Below the pieces are notes generated by a model, which was not told the origin of the DNA, did no database searches, and saw only the letters and a list, made by a program, of their open reading frames with translations. Of a stretch of DNA of 64,000 nucleotides, positions 1 through 9,988 are shown piece after piece. Source of the DNA: Alcanivorax sp. (GTDB lineage Bacteria > Pseudomonadota > Gammaproteobacteria > Pseudomonadales > Alcanivoracaceae); NCBI GenBank assembly GCA_013823245.1, contig PNLU01000005.1, forward strand, positions 1-64,000. Direction: 5' to 3'. A program made the position numbers and the translations under genes. Every line of letters starts with the position of its first letter. Within the stretch, counting starts at the first letter, position 1.

Positions 1-201
1 ATCCAGATCCAGCCGGTGCACCACGCGGACCTCGGGGTCTTCCTGCTGCAACCGCCAGGTGACGGAATCGCGATTCTCGGGCCCGCGACCGGGCACGGAC
101 AGCAGCAGGTGGGGCTTTTCCACCACCCACACGCTGTCGTCGCGATAGACGGTGCGCACCGGCTCATGGCACGGCGGCACGATGTAGTATGGCTGTTCCA
201 T
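1..201 (-). CDS. RluA-type pseudouridine synthase, N-terminal part (truncated by window edge)
   Basis: Reverse strand from ATG at 201 reads MEQPYYIVPPCHEPVRTVYRDDSVWVVEKPHLLLSVPGRGPENRDSVTWRLQQEDPEVRVVHRLDLD, with the VVEKP...VHRLD pattern typical of RluA family. Confidence 0.8.
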   Translation of the reverse strand, partial: MEQPYYIVPPCHEPVRTVYRDDSVWVVEKPHLLLSVPGRGPENRDSVTWRLQQEDPEVRVVHRLDLD

Positions 202-212
202 GGTGGTTTGCG

Positions 213-2594
213 TCAGCGCCCGAAGACGGCATCGTACACGGCCTGATAGTGGCTGGCGAAGTGTACGGTCATTCTGGCGCGCAGATGCTCAGGCAGCTCG
301 TTATAGTCGCGCCGGTTGGCTTCCGGCAGCACCAGCTCGCGAATCCCGGCGCGGCGCGCGGCAATGACTTTTTCGCGGATACCGCCCACCGGCAAGACCT
401 GGCCGGTCAGGGTTAGTTCACCGGTCATGGCGAGCTTGCGCTTGATCGGACGACCGCTGGCCAGGGAAATCAGTGCCGTGGCCATGGTAATGCCGGCACT
501 GGGCCCGTCCTTCGGCGTGGCGCCCTCCGGCACATGCAGATGCACGAACGCGTCCTTGAACCAGTCTGCGTTGCCGCCAAACTCGGTGATGTGGCTGCTT
601 ACGTAGCTGTAGGCAATTTCGCTGGATTCGCGCATCACTTCGCCGAGCTGTCCGGTTTGCCGGAAGCCGCGGCCATGATTGTGCACATGGCTGGCTTCCA
701 CCGGCAGGGTGGCGCCACCGAGGGATGTCCAGGCCAGCCCCGTGACCACGCCCACGCCCCGTTGCGGTGTTTCCTGGCGGAAGTAGGGCATGCCCAGGAA
801 GTCCTCCAGGTTCTTGCCGGAGACGGAAATACTGCGGCGACCATCGAGCAATTGCACAGCGGCCTTGCGCACGATCTTGTTCAACTGCTTTTCCAGATTC
901 CGAACCCCGGCCTCGCGGGCATAGCCGTCGGCAATCTGGCGCAGCGCGGCATCGGAGATCTTCAGTTGCGACGCTTTCACCCCGGCCCGTTCCAGCGCGC
1001 GGGGCCACAGATGCCGACGGGCAATGGTGACCTTTTCATCAGTGATGTAACCGGCCAGGCGAATCACTTCCATGCGATCCAGCAACGGGCCGGGGATGCT
1101 GTCCAGGGTGTTGGCAGTGCACACGAACAGTGCCCGCGACAGGTCCACGCGCAGGTCCAGGTAGTGATCCAGAAAGCTGCTGTTCTGTTCCGGGTCCAGT
1201 ACCTCCAGCAGTGCCGAGGCCGGATCGCCCTGGAATGACTGCCCGAGCTTGTCGATTTCATCGAGCATGATCACCGGGTTGCTGGTGCCGCTGTCTTTCA
1301 GGGCCTGCACCAGCTTGCCGGGCAGGGCGCCGATATAGGTCCGGCGATGCCCCTTGATCTCGGCTTCGTCGCGCATGCCACCCAGGCTCAGGCGATAGAA
1401 GGCGCGACCGAGCGACTCGGCGATGGCGCGGCCGATGCTGGTCTTGCCGACGCCGGGCGGGCCCACAAGGAGCACAATGGCGCCGCGCATTTCACCGCGC
1501 ATGGCGCCCACGGCCAGAAATTCGATAATGCGATCCTTGACGTCGTCGAGCCCGGCATGGTGCTGTTCAAGCACCTTGCGCGCGTGTTTCAGATCCAGAT
1601 TGTCGTCGCTGTATCGGCCCCAGGGCACCTGCGTCAGCCAGTCCAGATAGTTGCGGGTTACCCCGTATTCCGGCGAGCCGGTTTCCAGCACCGACAGCTT
1701 GCGCAGCTCATCATCGAAGCGCTGTTGCACGGCGTCGGGCAGTTGCAGGGCCTCCACCCGCGCACGAAAATCCTCGACATCGGCGGTGCGGTCATCCTTG
1801 GCCAGGCCCAGCTCCTTCTGAATGATCTTGAGCTGCTCGCGCAGGAAGAACTGCCGTTGCTGACTGGAGATCTTCTCATTCACCTGCTCGTTGATACTGC
1901 CTTGCAGGCGGGCGACTTCCACTTCCTTCTTGAGCAGCACCAGCACCTTTTCCATACGCTTGAGCAGCGGTACCGTGTCCAGCACCGCTTGCAGTTCGTC
2001 ACCGCTGGCGGTCGTCAGGGCCGCAGCAAAGTCGGTCAGGGGCGAAGGCTCGCGCGGACTGAAGTTCTGCAAATAGGCTTTCAGCCCTTCGTTATACAGG
2101 GGATTCAGCGGCAGCAGTTCCTTGATCGTATTGATGATGGCCAGGGCGTAGGCCTTGATGGCATCTTCATCATCGTCGTTGCCGGGCTCGGGATAGTCCA
2201 CCTCCACCAGGTAGGGTGGCTTGCGGCTGAGCCAGCCGGTGATACGAAAGCGCGAAATGCCCTGCACGACCAGTTGCAGGGTGTTGTCTTCCTGGGCGGC
2301 GTTGTGCACCCGCACCAGGCAGCCGGTCTGCGGCAGTGTGTCCGGGTCCAGCGTATCGCTGTCAGCATGGCCAGTGTAGATCAGGCCCAGTGCGTGGTGC
2401 GGCGTTTTGCTGACGCGTTCGACGGTACTTTGCCAGGCGTCCTGGCCGAACAGCACCGGCTGCACCAGGCCCGGCATGAACGGGCGTTGCGTGACCGGTA
2501 GCAGATAAATCCGTTGCGGGCGCGCCTGGTCCGGCAGCATCAGTGCATGGCCAGCGCTTTCGTGTTCCTGTTGCAGCTCTGATTCGTCTCGCAT
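213..2594 (-). CDS. lon: Lon-type ATP-dependent endopeptidase La
   Basis: 793 aa; Walker A GPPGVGKTS, LGGMRDEAEIKGHRRTYIGALPGK, and catalytic PKDGPSAGITMATAL motif. Confidence 0.93.
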   Translation of the reverse strand: MRDESELQQEHESAGHALMLPDQARPQRIYLLPVTQRPFMPGLVQPVLFGQDAWQSTVERVSKTPHHALGLIYTGHADSDTLDPDTLPQTGCLVRVHNAAQEDNTLQLVVQGISRFRITGWLSRKPPYLVEVDYPEPGNDDDEDAIKAYALAIINTIKELLPLNPLYNEGLKAYLQNFSPREPSPLTDFAAALTTASGDELQAVLDTVPLLKRMEKVLVLLKKEVEVARLQGSINEQVNEKISSQQRQFFLREQLKIIQKELGLAKDDRTADVEDFRARVEALQLPDAVQQRFDDELRKLSVLETGSPEYGVTRNYLDWLTQVPWGRYSDDNLDLKHARKVLEQHHAGLDDVKDRIIEFLAVGAMRGEMRGAIVLLVGPPGVGKTSIGRAIAESLGRAFYRLSLGGMRDEAEIKGHRRTYIGALPGKLVQALKDSGTSNPVIMLDEIDKLGQSFQGDPASALLEVLDPEQNSSFLDHYLDLRVDLSRALFVCTANTLDSIPGPLLDRMEVIRLAGYITDEKVTIARRHLWPRALERAGVKASQLKISDAALRQIADGYAREAGVRNLEKQLNKIVRKAAVQLLDGRRSISVSGKNLEDFLGMPYFRQETPQRGVGVVTGLAWTSLGGATLPVEASHVHNHGRGFRQTGQLGEVMRESSEIAYSYVSSHITEFGGNADWFKDAFVHLHVPEGATPKDGPSAGITMATALISLASGRPIKRKLAMTGELTLTGQVLPVGGIREKVIAARRAGIRELVLPEANRRDYNELPEHLRARMTVHFASHYQAVYDAVFGR

Positions 2595-2657
2595 GCTCGC
2601 TATCCCTGAAGGGTCCAGTCCTGCAAAGATGGCGGTCGACGGGGAAAAATCAAGGGT

Positions 2658-3278
2658 TCAGGCTTTGTCGCCCTTGATCACCAGCAGGTCGGCTTCGGCG
2701 GGCTTCGGGTGGGCGGTGCGACACTCGACGATCTCGGCGCCGAAGGCGTCGGCGCACTGCTCTGCCAGCGCATAGAAGGGCGCGCGGCCGGGATCGGCGA
2801 TGATGATACGCTGCACGCCGGCCTTGCGGGCCCGGCGGATCATCTTGAACAGTACCGGGGTCAACTCATCCCAGAAGCACACATCCGCGCCGACCAGCGT
2901 ATGCACACCGTCGAAATCCCGTTTGGTCATCTTTTCGAAACGGCGCTGCAAGGGGGTGACTTCGACACCGTTGAGCTCGGCATGCAGGGCCAGATAGGGC
3001 AGCACGTCGGCGTCGGCGTCCACGCCGGTCACGCGCAGCCCCAGTTTTTTAGCGGCATAGATACCGAGGATGCCCCAGCCGCAGCCGATGTCCATGAAAT
3101 GGCTGCCCTTGGGAGGGCGCTTGCGGCGCAGGTAGTCCATCACCACAAAGCTGGAGTTCCACACCTTGTGACCATGAATCGAGGGCGCGTGGGCTTCACG
3201 CTTGAGGCGGCGAATTTCAGGATGGCCGTTTTTCAGGATGGTGATGCTGCGAGTGCGGATCAACTTGTCGGCCGCCAT
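2658..3278 (-). CDS. class I SAM-dependent methyltransferase
   Basis: FMDIGCGWGILGIYAAKKLGLRVTGVDAD SAM-binding motif; start taken at MAADKL (ORF extends to 3341). Confidence 0.8.
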   Translation of the reverse strand: MAADKLIRTRSITILKNGHPEIRRLKREAHAPSIHGHKVWNSSFVVMDYLRRKRPPKGSHFMDIGCGWGILGIYAAKKLGLRVTGVDADADVLPYLALHAELNGVEVTPLQRRFEKMTKRDFDGVHTLVGADVCFWDELTPVLFKMIRRARKAGVQRIIIADPGRAPFYALAEQCADAFGAEIVECRTAHPKPAEADLLVIKGDKA

Positions 3279-3391
3279 GCGGACCCCTCTGCGGATGGGC
3301 GAGAAGCACAAAACCTTACGAAGTCGTTGCCGATTGTTCAACAGTGAATGTGCCCTGTGCCCACCGACTTGGCTAGAATGCAGACAAAATA

Positions 3392-4693
3392 ATGACGTTG
3401 GAGGCCCGGTTGGCGGCCAGCAAACGCAATATCAGGATCAATCTCGGACCCTCGGCCGCACTCGGCACCCGTGCCCTGGGCGGACTGATCAGTGGCCGTG
3501 GGCGTTATTTCCGGGCGCTGACGACGTTTGCCGAAGTGCTGGCCATCTACGGCCGCATGAAAACCAGCCAGACGCGCACGCTGGAGCAGGCGCATCGCGA
3601 TGCCGCTGCACGGGTGGCGCGCCTTTGCCGCCGCAACGGCGCCACCTGGGTCAAGGCGGCGCAGTTCCTGAGCTGCCGACCGGACATCCTGCCGCAGGCT
3701 TACATCGATGCCCTGACGCCATTGCAGAACGATGCGCAGGTGGTGCACTTCGATCAGCTCAAACCGGCCCTGATCAATGCCTGGGGAGAAGACTGGACAC
3801 GTCACTTCGAGGCATTCGATCTGGTGCCGGTGGCCACGGCCTCCATTGCCCAGGTCCATCATGCGCGGCTGAAAACAGGGGAGGAGGTCGCCGTCAAGGT
3901 CCGCCTGCCCGAGGTGGCGGCGCAGTTCGATCAGGACGCCAGCCTGTTTCGCCTGCTGGCACGCCTGGCGGCACCGCTGGTGCGCGAACTGGATGTCATC
4001 CAGATCACCGAGCAATTGCTGACGATGACGGCCACCGAGCTGGACTTCCGCAACGAAGCCGGGAACCTGCGCCGCTTCGCCCGCCTGCCACATCCGCCGG
4101 GTATCCAGGTGCCACCTCTGTTTGACGAACTGTCCGGCGAGGCGACGCTGGTCACCGGCTGGGTGCAGGGGCAGCGTCTGCGCGATTACCTGGCGCAACA
4201 TCCCGACCAGGCGCAGGGGTTGCTGGGGCGTCTGGTCGGCAGCTATCTGCAACAGGTGACCCGCTTCGGGTTGTATCAGGCCGATCCGCACCCGGGCAAC
4301 TTTCTGGTGGACGAGCAGGGCACCATCACCATTCTGGATTACGGGGTGGTGGGGCGCCTGACGCCGGATGAGGTGCGGCGATACTCGCGCCTGTTGTTTG
4401 GCCTGCTGGGTTTTGAGGGCGAGGTCGATATGGCTGAGCTGTTTCGCGAGGCCGGATTTGTCGGCGGGGATGCTGCCACACTGGAGCAGCTATCGCGTTA
4501 TGTGCTGACCGATCAGCTCAATCGCGAGCATCCGGTGCAGGCGCTGCAAGCCCTGCAGGAGGCCCTGCGTGCCCAGCGTATCCAGATTCCTGACTCGTAC
4601 ATCGGTATTTCCCGGGTGCTGATTACTCTGGGTGGCTTGATGATGGCTTACGGCGTGCCGTTTGACTGGACGCCGCCGGAGCGGCGCCCTTAG
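3392..4693 (+). CDS. ABC1/UbiB (AarF) family atypical kinase-like protein
   Basis: VKAAQFLSCRPDILP, ASIAQVHHARLKTGEEVAVKV, ADPHPGNFLVDEQGTITILDYGVVGRL motifs. Confidence 0.88.
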   Translation: MTLEARLAASKRNIRINLGPSAALGTRALGGLISGRGRYFRALTTFAEVLAIYGRMKTSQTRTLEQAHRDAAARVARLCRRNGATWVKAAQFLSCRPDILPQAYIDALTPLQNDAQVVHFDQLKPALINAWGEDWTRHFEAFDLVPVATASIAQVHHARLKTGEEVAVKVRLPEVAAQFDQDASLFRLLARLAAPLVRELDVIQITEQLLTMTATELDFRNEAGNLRRFARLPHPPGIQVPPLFDELSGEATLVTGWVQGQRLRDYLAQHPDQAQGLLGRLVGSYLQQVTRFGLYQADPHPGNFLVDEQGTITILDYGVVGRLTPDEVRRYSRLLFGLLGFEGEVDMAELFREAGFVGGDAATLEQLSRYVLTDQLNREHPVQALQALQEALRAQRIQIPDSYIGISRVLITLGGLMMAYGVPFDWTPPERRP

Positions 4694-4699
4694 CTTGAT

Positions 4700-6106
4700 T
4701 CAGCGCAGCAGCCGCGCCCACAGGTCGTGCTCGTCACTGTCGCTGACGCGGGCGCTGACACGCTGTCCCGGACGCAGGCCGGTTTCGCCGTCCAGATAGA
4801 CCAGACCGTCGATTTCCGGTGCATCGGCCTGTGAGCGACCGACGGCGCCGTCTTCGGTCACCTCATCAATCAGCACCTCGATGTCCCGGCCCACCTTGCG
4901 TGCCAGACGTCGCTGGCTGATGCGTGCCTGCACATTCATGAAGCGTTCCTGGCGCTCGGCCGCCACCTCTTCGGGGACATGATCGGGCAGGGCGTTGGCG
5001 GGCGCGCCGTCCACCGGCGAATAGGTGAAACAGCCGACCCGGTCCAGTTCGGCTTCTTCCAGCCAGTCCAGCAGCATTTCGAAATCGTCGTCGGTTTCAC
5101 CGGGGAAGCCGGTGATAAAGGTGCTGCGCAGGGTGATGTCAGGGCAGATTTCGCGCCAGCGGCGAATGCGCTCCAGTGTGTTCTCGGCATGGGCCGGGCG
5201 CTTCATGGCCTTGAGCACGCGCGGGCTGGCGTGCTGGAAGGGGATATCCAGGTACGGCAGGATGTGGCCCTCGGCCATCAGGGGAATGACGTCGTCCACA
5301 TGGGGGTAGGGGTACACATAGTGCAGGCGTACCCAGGCGCCCATTTGCCCCAGTGCCTGGCACAGCTCCAGCATGCGCGCCTTGACCGGCATGCCCTGCC
5401 AGAAGCCGGTGCGGTATTTCAGGTCCACACCGTAGGCGCTGGTGTCCTGGGAAATCACCAGCAGTTCCTGCACGCCTGCCTTCACCAGCCGCTCGGCTTC
5501 ATCCAGCACATCGCCCACCGGGCGGCTGACGAGTTTGCCGCGCATGCTCGGGATGATGCAGAAGCTGCAACTGTGATTGCAGCCCTCGGAAATTTTCAGG
5601 TACGCGTAGTGACGCGGCGTCAGACGGATGCCCTGCGGCGGCACCAGGTCCACAAACGGGTTGTGATCGGCCCGCGGCGGCACCACCTGATGGACCGCGC
5701 TGACCACCTGCTCGTATTGCTGTGGCCCGGTGACCGACAGCACCTGCGGGTGCACCTTGCGAATGGTGTCTTCCTCGACGCCCATGCAGCCGGTGACGAT
5801 CACCTTGCCGTTTTCGCTGATGGCTTCGCCAATGGCCTCCAGGGATTCCGCCTTGGCGGCGTCAATAAAGCCACAGGTATTGACCACGACCACATCGGCG
5901 TCGTCATAGGTGGGCACCACCTCGTAACCCTCGGTGCGCAGCTGGGTCAGGATGCGCTCGGAATCCACCAGCGCCTTCGGGCAGCCCAGGCTGATAAAGC
6001 CGACTTTGCCGGGGGGCGGGTGACCGGGGGCCTTGTTATCGGGGTGGCTGCTGTGGCTGGACATGGGAGGCTCCTGTGGCGAGGGCGCGATTCTACAGCG
6101 CGTCAC
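4700..6106 (-). CDS. rimO: ribosomal protein S12 methylthiotransferase RimO
   Basis: [19 protein letters not shown], radical-SAM [16 protein letters not shown]-terminal TRAM-like region. Confidence 0.95.
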   Translation of the reverse strand: MTRCRIAPSPQEPPMSSHSSHPDNKAPGHPPPGKVGFISLGCPKALVDSERILTQLRTEGYEVVPTYDDADVVVVNTCGFIDAAKAESLEAIGEAISENGKVIVTGCMGVEEDTIRKVHPQVLSVTGPQQYEQVVSAVHQVVPPRADHNPFVDLVPPQGIRLTPRHYAYLKISEGCNHSCSFCIIPSMRGKLVSRPVGDVLDEAERLVKAGVQELLVISQDTSAYGVDLKYRTGFWQGMPVKARMLELCQALGQMGAWVRLHYVYPYPHVDDVIPLMAEGHILPYLDIPFQHASPRVLKAMKRPAHAENTLERIRRWREICPDITLRSTFITGFPGETDDDFEMLLDWLEEAELDRVGCFTYSPVDGAPANALPDHVPEEVAAERQERFMNVQARISQRRLARKVGRDIEVLIDEVTEDGAVGRSQADAPEIDGLVYLDGETGLRPGQRVSARVSDSDEHDLWARLLR

Positions 6107-6665
6107 CGGTGAGTGGCCAGTGGGCTACAGGCTGGTAAACGGGGGTACCGGGCTGAGCGGCGGAGGGCGGCAGGCTCTGGTACAGGATCAGGGTGTCTGC
6201 ATGCAGGGTGTCCGTATGCAGGGTGCCCGTGACGAGGTCGGGGGCCGATGCGTGAGCCAGATCGTGAGCCAGGTCGCGGGCAAGCGTGATATGCGGCCGG
6301 AACGGCCGGGTTTCCACGGCCAGCCCCAGCTGCCGGCAGCCTTCGGCGAGCTGAGCCCGCAGGGCCGCGAGGGCGGGTGGGGCATCACCCTCGGCGACCA
6401 GAAAGCGGCCCTGGCGGTTGGGGAAGCGTCCCGCCCGGGTGATCGGCAGGGTCTGTGCCGGATGCTGCGCGCATATCTGCTGGCACAGGGCCATGAGGGG
6501 AGCTTGCGCGGCGGGGGGCAGATCGCCGAGGAAGACGAGGGTCAGATGCCAGTTCCGTTCGGGGACCCAGCGTGCCTGGAGGCCAGCCTGCTGCCAGCGC
6601 TCAACCTGCTGGCGCAGTGTCGTGACCAGCCCGGAATCCGGTGGCAAGCCAAGAAAGCAGCGCAT
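6093..6665 (-). CDS. thpR: RNA 2',3'-cyclic phosphodiesterase (2H phosphoesterase family)
   Basis: Two HxT motifs: [10 protein letters not shown] and RPHITLARD. Confidence 0.88.
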   Translation of the reverse strand: MRCFLGLPPDSGLVTTLRQQVERWQQAGLQARWVPERNWHLTLVFLGDLPPAAQAPLMALCQQICAQHPAQTLPITRAGRFPNRQGRFLVAEGDAPPALAALRAQLAEGCRQLGLAVETRPFRPHITLARDLAHDLAHASAPDLVTGTLHTDTLHADTLILYQSLPPSAAQPGTPVYQPVAHWPLTGDAL

Positions 6666-6683
6666 CGGGACCTCCTCAACGAA

Positions 6684-6708
6684 AAAAGCCGCGACAGGTC
6701 GCGGCTTT
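6684..6708 (-). terminator. Rho-independent terminator downstream of tRNA-Pro
   Basis: Minus-strand hairpin AAAGCCGCGA-cct-TCGCGGCTTT followed by T-run (plus strand gaaaaaagccgcgacaggtcgcggcttt). Confidence 0.65.
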
Positions 6709-6748
6709 CCGTGTTACCCGCCCCGGGACGGCATGGCAACCTTGCATC

Positions 6749-6825
6749 TGGTCGGAGTAGCAGGATTTGAACCTGCGACCCCTACGTCCCGAACGTAGTG
6801 CTCTACCAGGCTGAGCTATACTCCG
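6749..6825 (-). tRNA. tRNA-Pro (anticodon CGG), CCA encoded
   Basis: CGGAGTATAGCTCAGCCTGGTAGAGCACTACGTTCGGGACGTAGGGGTCGCAGGTTCGAATCCTGCTACTCCGACCA folds as cloverleaf; anticodon loop TTCGGGA. Confidence 0.96.
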
Positions 6826-6946
6826 AAGCGGCGTGCATTCTAACAATATTTTTCCGGAATGCCAGCCCTTGCTACCGTCTGCCGCGCGTTTGCCTGATTT
6901 ATGAGCAGTCGCCGGGCTGGCCGTGGCTGAGGCATAATCCGCGCCC

Positions 6947-8092
6947 ATGACTGATGCCCTGACAGAATTTTCTCACCCGCTTGCACGCCTGGTTCTGCAT
7001 CGCTACCCGAAGCGGCGCGGCGAGCGCCTGCGCGCCTGGGACGGTGCCGACCTCTACCTGCTGGACCTGTGGCTGGAGCAGGCCCTGGGTGGCGACCCGC
7101 ACGCGCCCGCGTCCGGCGCGCCGCTGGTGCTCAACGACAGTTGTGGTGCACTGGCGCTGGCCCTGCACGCGGCGGCGCCGGTGAGCAGCGGTGATGATGC
7201 CCTGGCCCGGGCGGCCTGGTGGGCGAACGCTGCGGATAACGGCCTGCCGGTGCAGGAGGAGGCCTGGCGCTGGCCGCAGGCACCCTGGCCGCAGGCGCCA
7301 TCACGGGTGCTGGTGCGTGTGCCCAAGGAAATGGCACTGCTGGAACAGCAGTTGGGCCGTCTGGGCGCCTTGCCGCCGGGGACTCCGGTGCATCTGGCCT
7401 GGATGGACAAGCATATGCCGGGCAACCTGCTGGCGCGGGTGCGGCATTACCTGGGCGAGGTCGAGCTGCTGCGGGGTCGCTACAAGGCACATGGCCTGAC
7501 AGGAAGAGTGCCGGGGTCAGTACCCGATGCGCCGTATCCGACTTCTGTGAAGGTGCCGGAGCAGGGCTGGGAGCTGGTCGTGCATGCGGGCGTTTTTGCC
7601 CAGCAGCAACTGGATATCGGTGCGCGCCTGTTTATGGATACCGTGCCGCAGGGCGTGCCGGGACCGATTGCCGACCTGGGTTGTGGCAACGGCGTGATCG
7701 GTATGGTGGCGGCGCAGCGCAATCCCGGCGTGCCGGTGACCTTCTGCGATGTCTCATGGTTGGCCCTGCAGAGTGCTCGCGAGAACATGGCTCGCTGGTT
7801 GCCGCAGGCACCCGCGCAGTTTCATCTGGGCAACGGTCTGGAAGGACTGGATACGCGCTTCGCTCTGATCTTGCTGAATCCGCCATTTCATCGTGGTCAT
7901 GCGGTGGATGACAGCGTGGCGCGCATGCTGTTTGCCCAGGCAGCGAAACGGCTGCTGCCCGGCGGGGTGTTACAGGTGATCGGCAATCGCCACCTGCGTT
8001 ACGACGTGCTGCTCAAGCGCCATTTCACCACCGTCACGCAGGTTGGAGGCGATCGCAAGTTTGTGGTGCTGGCAGCCAACGATCCGCGCTGA
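6947..8092 (+). CDS. RlmG/RsmC-like rRNA guanine-N2 methyltransferase
   Basis: Class I MTase with IADLGCGNGVIGMVAAQ and LILLNPPFHRG (NPPF) motifs, two-domain length 381 aa. Confidence 0.83.
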   Translation: MTDALTEFSHPLARLVLHRYPKRRGERLRAWDGADLYLLDLWLEQALGGDPHAPASGAPLVLNDSCGALALALHAAAPVSSGDDALARAAWWANAADNGLPVQEEAWRWPQAPWPQAPSRVLVRVPKEMALLEQQLGRLGALPPGTPVHLAWMDKHMPGNLLARVRHYLGEVELLRGRYKAHGLTGRVPGSVPDAPYPTSVKVPEQGWELVVHAGVFAQQQLDIGARLFMDTVPQGVPGPIADLGCGNGVIGMVAAQRNPGVPVTFCDVSWLALQSARENMARWLPQAPAQFHLGNGLEGLDTRFALILLNPPFHRGHAVDDSVARMLFAQAAKRLLPGGVLQVIGNRHLRYDVLLKRHFTTVTQVGGDRKFVVLAANDPR

Positions 8093-8094
8093 CG

Positions 8095-8778
8095 TTATCC
8101 CAACAGCCTGATGGCGGTGAAGTCGTTTACACGGGGGTGGTCGCAGGGCGGGGCGCTGCCGTCGCGGTCCAGCAGGGTGGTGTGCAGGCCCGCTTCCCGG
8201 GCGGCATCCAGTTCGGCGGAAATGTCCGAAAGAAACAGGATCAACTCGGCCGGAATCCCGATCTCCTCGGCAATCTTGCGATAGCTGTCCGCCGACTGCT
8301 TCGGCCCCGTCGTCGTATCAAAATAACCCGTAAACAGCGGGGTCAGGTCTCCCATTTCACTGTAACCAAAGAACAGCTTCTGCGCGGCCACGGAGCCGGA
8401 TGAATAGACATACAGCGCGATGCCGGCATCGTGCCAGCGGCGCAGCTGGTCTGCCACTTCCGGGTACATGTGCGCACGATAGGCGCCGTCTTCATAGCCG
8501 CGCTTCCAGATCATGCCCTGAAGCGCCTTCAGGGGCGTGGCCTTGCGGTCCTCACGAATCCACTGCTGCAACAGCTCGTTGGCGGTGGTGGCATCCGCCA
8601 CCGGGACGCCGGTCTCGGCCGCCAGCGCGCGAATCTGCACCTGCACGGCCTCGTCCTGCCAGTGGCGGGCCAGGAAGTCCGGCAGGGCCTGCGCGGCATA
8701 GGGAAACAGCACCTCCTTGACGAAGGAGATGCTGCTGGTGGTGCCTTCGATATCGGTGACGACGGCGCGGATACTCAA
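8095..8778 (-). CDS. mtnC: acireductone synthase (enolase-phosphatase E1)
   Basis: VVTDIEGTTSSISFVKEVLFPYA HAD motif; within mtn cluster. Confidence 0.93.
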   Translation of the reverse strand: MSIRAVVTDIEGTTSSISFVKEVLFPYAAQALPDFLARHWQDEAVQVQIRALAAETGVPVADATTANELLQQWIREDRKATPLKALQGMIWKRGYEDGAYRAHMYPEVADQLRRWHDAGIALYVYSSGSVAAQKLFFGYSEMGDLTPLFTGYFDTTTGPKQSADSYRKIAEEIGIPAELILFLSDISAELDAAREAGLHTTLLDRDGSAPPCDHPRVNDFTAIRLLG

Positions 8779-9320
8779 TTGTCCAGCCTCGGGAAACGGC
8801 TGGCGATATCACTGCCGGTAAAGTTGGCCACCCAGCCTTCCGGGTTGTTGAACAGACGGATGGCAATGAAATAAGGGTTCGGCCCCATGTCGAACCAGTG
8901 CGGCGTGTTGGCGGGTACGGAAATCAGATCGCCCTGTTCGCACAGTACTTCGTAAACATGGTCGCGGATATGCAGGCTGAAGAGTCCGGCGCCGCCGACA
9001 AAGAAACGCACTTCATCTTCGCTGTGACGATGCTCGTCAAGGAACTTGGTGCGCAGCGCGGCTTTGTCCGGGTGGTCCTGGTTCAGACTTACGACATCCA
9101 CGGTCTGGTAACCCTGTTCGGTCATCAGGCGATCAATATCATCGCGGTAGGCATCGATGACTTCGTCCTGGCTGGCGCCGGGCTTGACCGGGGCGTTCGC
9201 TTCCCAGCGCTCGAACCGCACTCCGGCATCCGCGAGAATCGCGGCAATGGTGTCGTGATCCCGGGTGCTCTGCACGGGCTCTTCCGGGCGCGTGTCGGCA
9301 TAAACGCGAAGCTGGCTCAT
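8775..9320 (-). CDS. mtnD: acireductone dioxygenase
   Basis: EHRHSEDEVRFFVGGAGLFSLH cupin motif; overlaps neighbours by 4 nt. Confidence 0.93.
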   Translation of the reverse strand: MSQLRVYADTRPEEPVQSTRDHDTIAAILADAGVRFERWEANAPVKPGASQDEVIDAYRDDIDRLMTEQGYQTVDVVSLNQDHPDKAALRTKFLDEHRHSEDEVRFFVGGAGLFSLHIRDHVYEVLCEQGDLISVPANTPHWFDMGPNPYFIAIRLFNNPEGWVANFTGSDIASRFPRLDN

Positions 9321-9988
9321 GATGTGTGTCCTCCTGCTGACAGGATGCGTCGCTGCACAGTGACAGCGAACAGAAATTCAAGGGCTTCCAGTTGACGATA
9401 ACAGGCGGCCATGGAGTCCGCCCAGGTGTAAACGCCATGGCCGCGAATCAGGTAAGCGTGAGTGATGTCGCCGGCATCCATGGCGGCGTCCACCTGCCTG
9501 GCCAGAGCATCAATGTCCTGCGTATTTTCGAACACGGGGATGCGCAGGGCGGTGTCGTGTGTGTGGATACCGCTGAAGGCTTTCAGCAACTCATAACCTT
9601 CCAGAACCAGCATGCTGTCCTGCGGATAGTGCATGGTCAACACGGTGCTGGCCTGCGAATGGGTGTGCAGCACGGCGGCGGCGTCCGGCAAGCGCCGGTA
9701 AAGCTGGGTATGCAGGCCGGTTTCCGCCGACGGTTTGCCGCCGGAGGCCGGTTGTCCCGCCATATCCACCACCATGACGTCGGCCTCGGTCAGCAGGCCC
9801 TTGTCGCGGCCCGAGACGGTTACCGCGCAAAAGTCGCCGTTCAGGCGCATGGAGTAGTTGCTGCTGGTGGCCGGTGACCAGCCTTGCTCATAAATGCGCA
9901 CGCCGGTGGCAGCTATGCTGCGGGCCGCTTCGCGGAACGCACTGGATGACCAGGGGCGTCGGCTGTTGCTGTGATCGGTCATGCTCAC
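9317..9988 (-). CDS. mtnB: methylthioribulose-1-phosphate dehydratase
   Basis: Class II aldolase-like; LHTHSQASTVLTM and RGHGVYTWADSM. Confidence 0.92.
   Translation of the reverse strand: MSMTDHSNSRRPWSSSAFREAARSIAATGVRIYEQGWSPATSSNYSMRLNGDFCAVTVSGRDKGLLTEADVMVVDMAGQPASGGKPSAETGLHTQLYRRLPDAAAVLHTHSQASTVLTMHYPQDSMLVLEGYELLKAFSGIHTHDTALRIPVFENTQDIDALARQVDAAMDAGDITHAYLIRGHGVYTWADSMAACYRQLEALEFLFAVTVQRRILSAGGHTS

Noticed and set aside
4979-6112. 377-aa plus-strand ORF antisense to rimO
   Set aside because: Shadow ORF opposite a conserved radical-SAM gene
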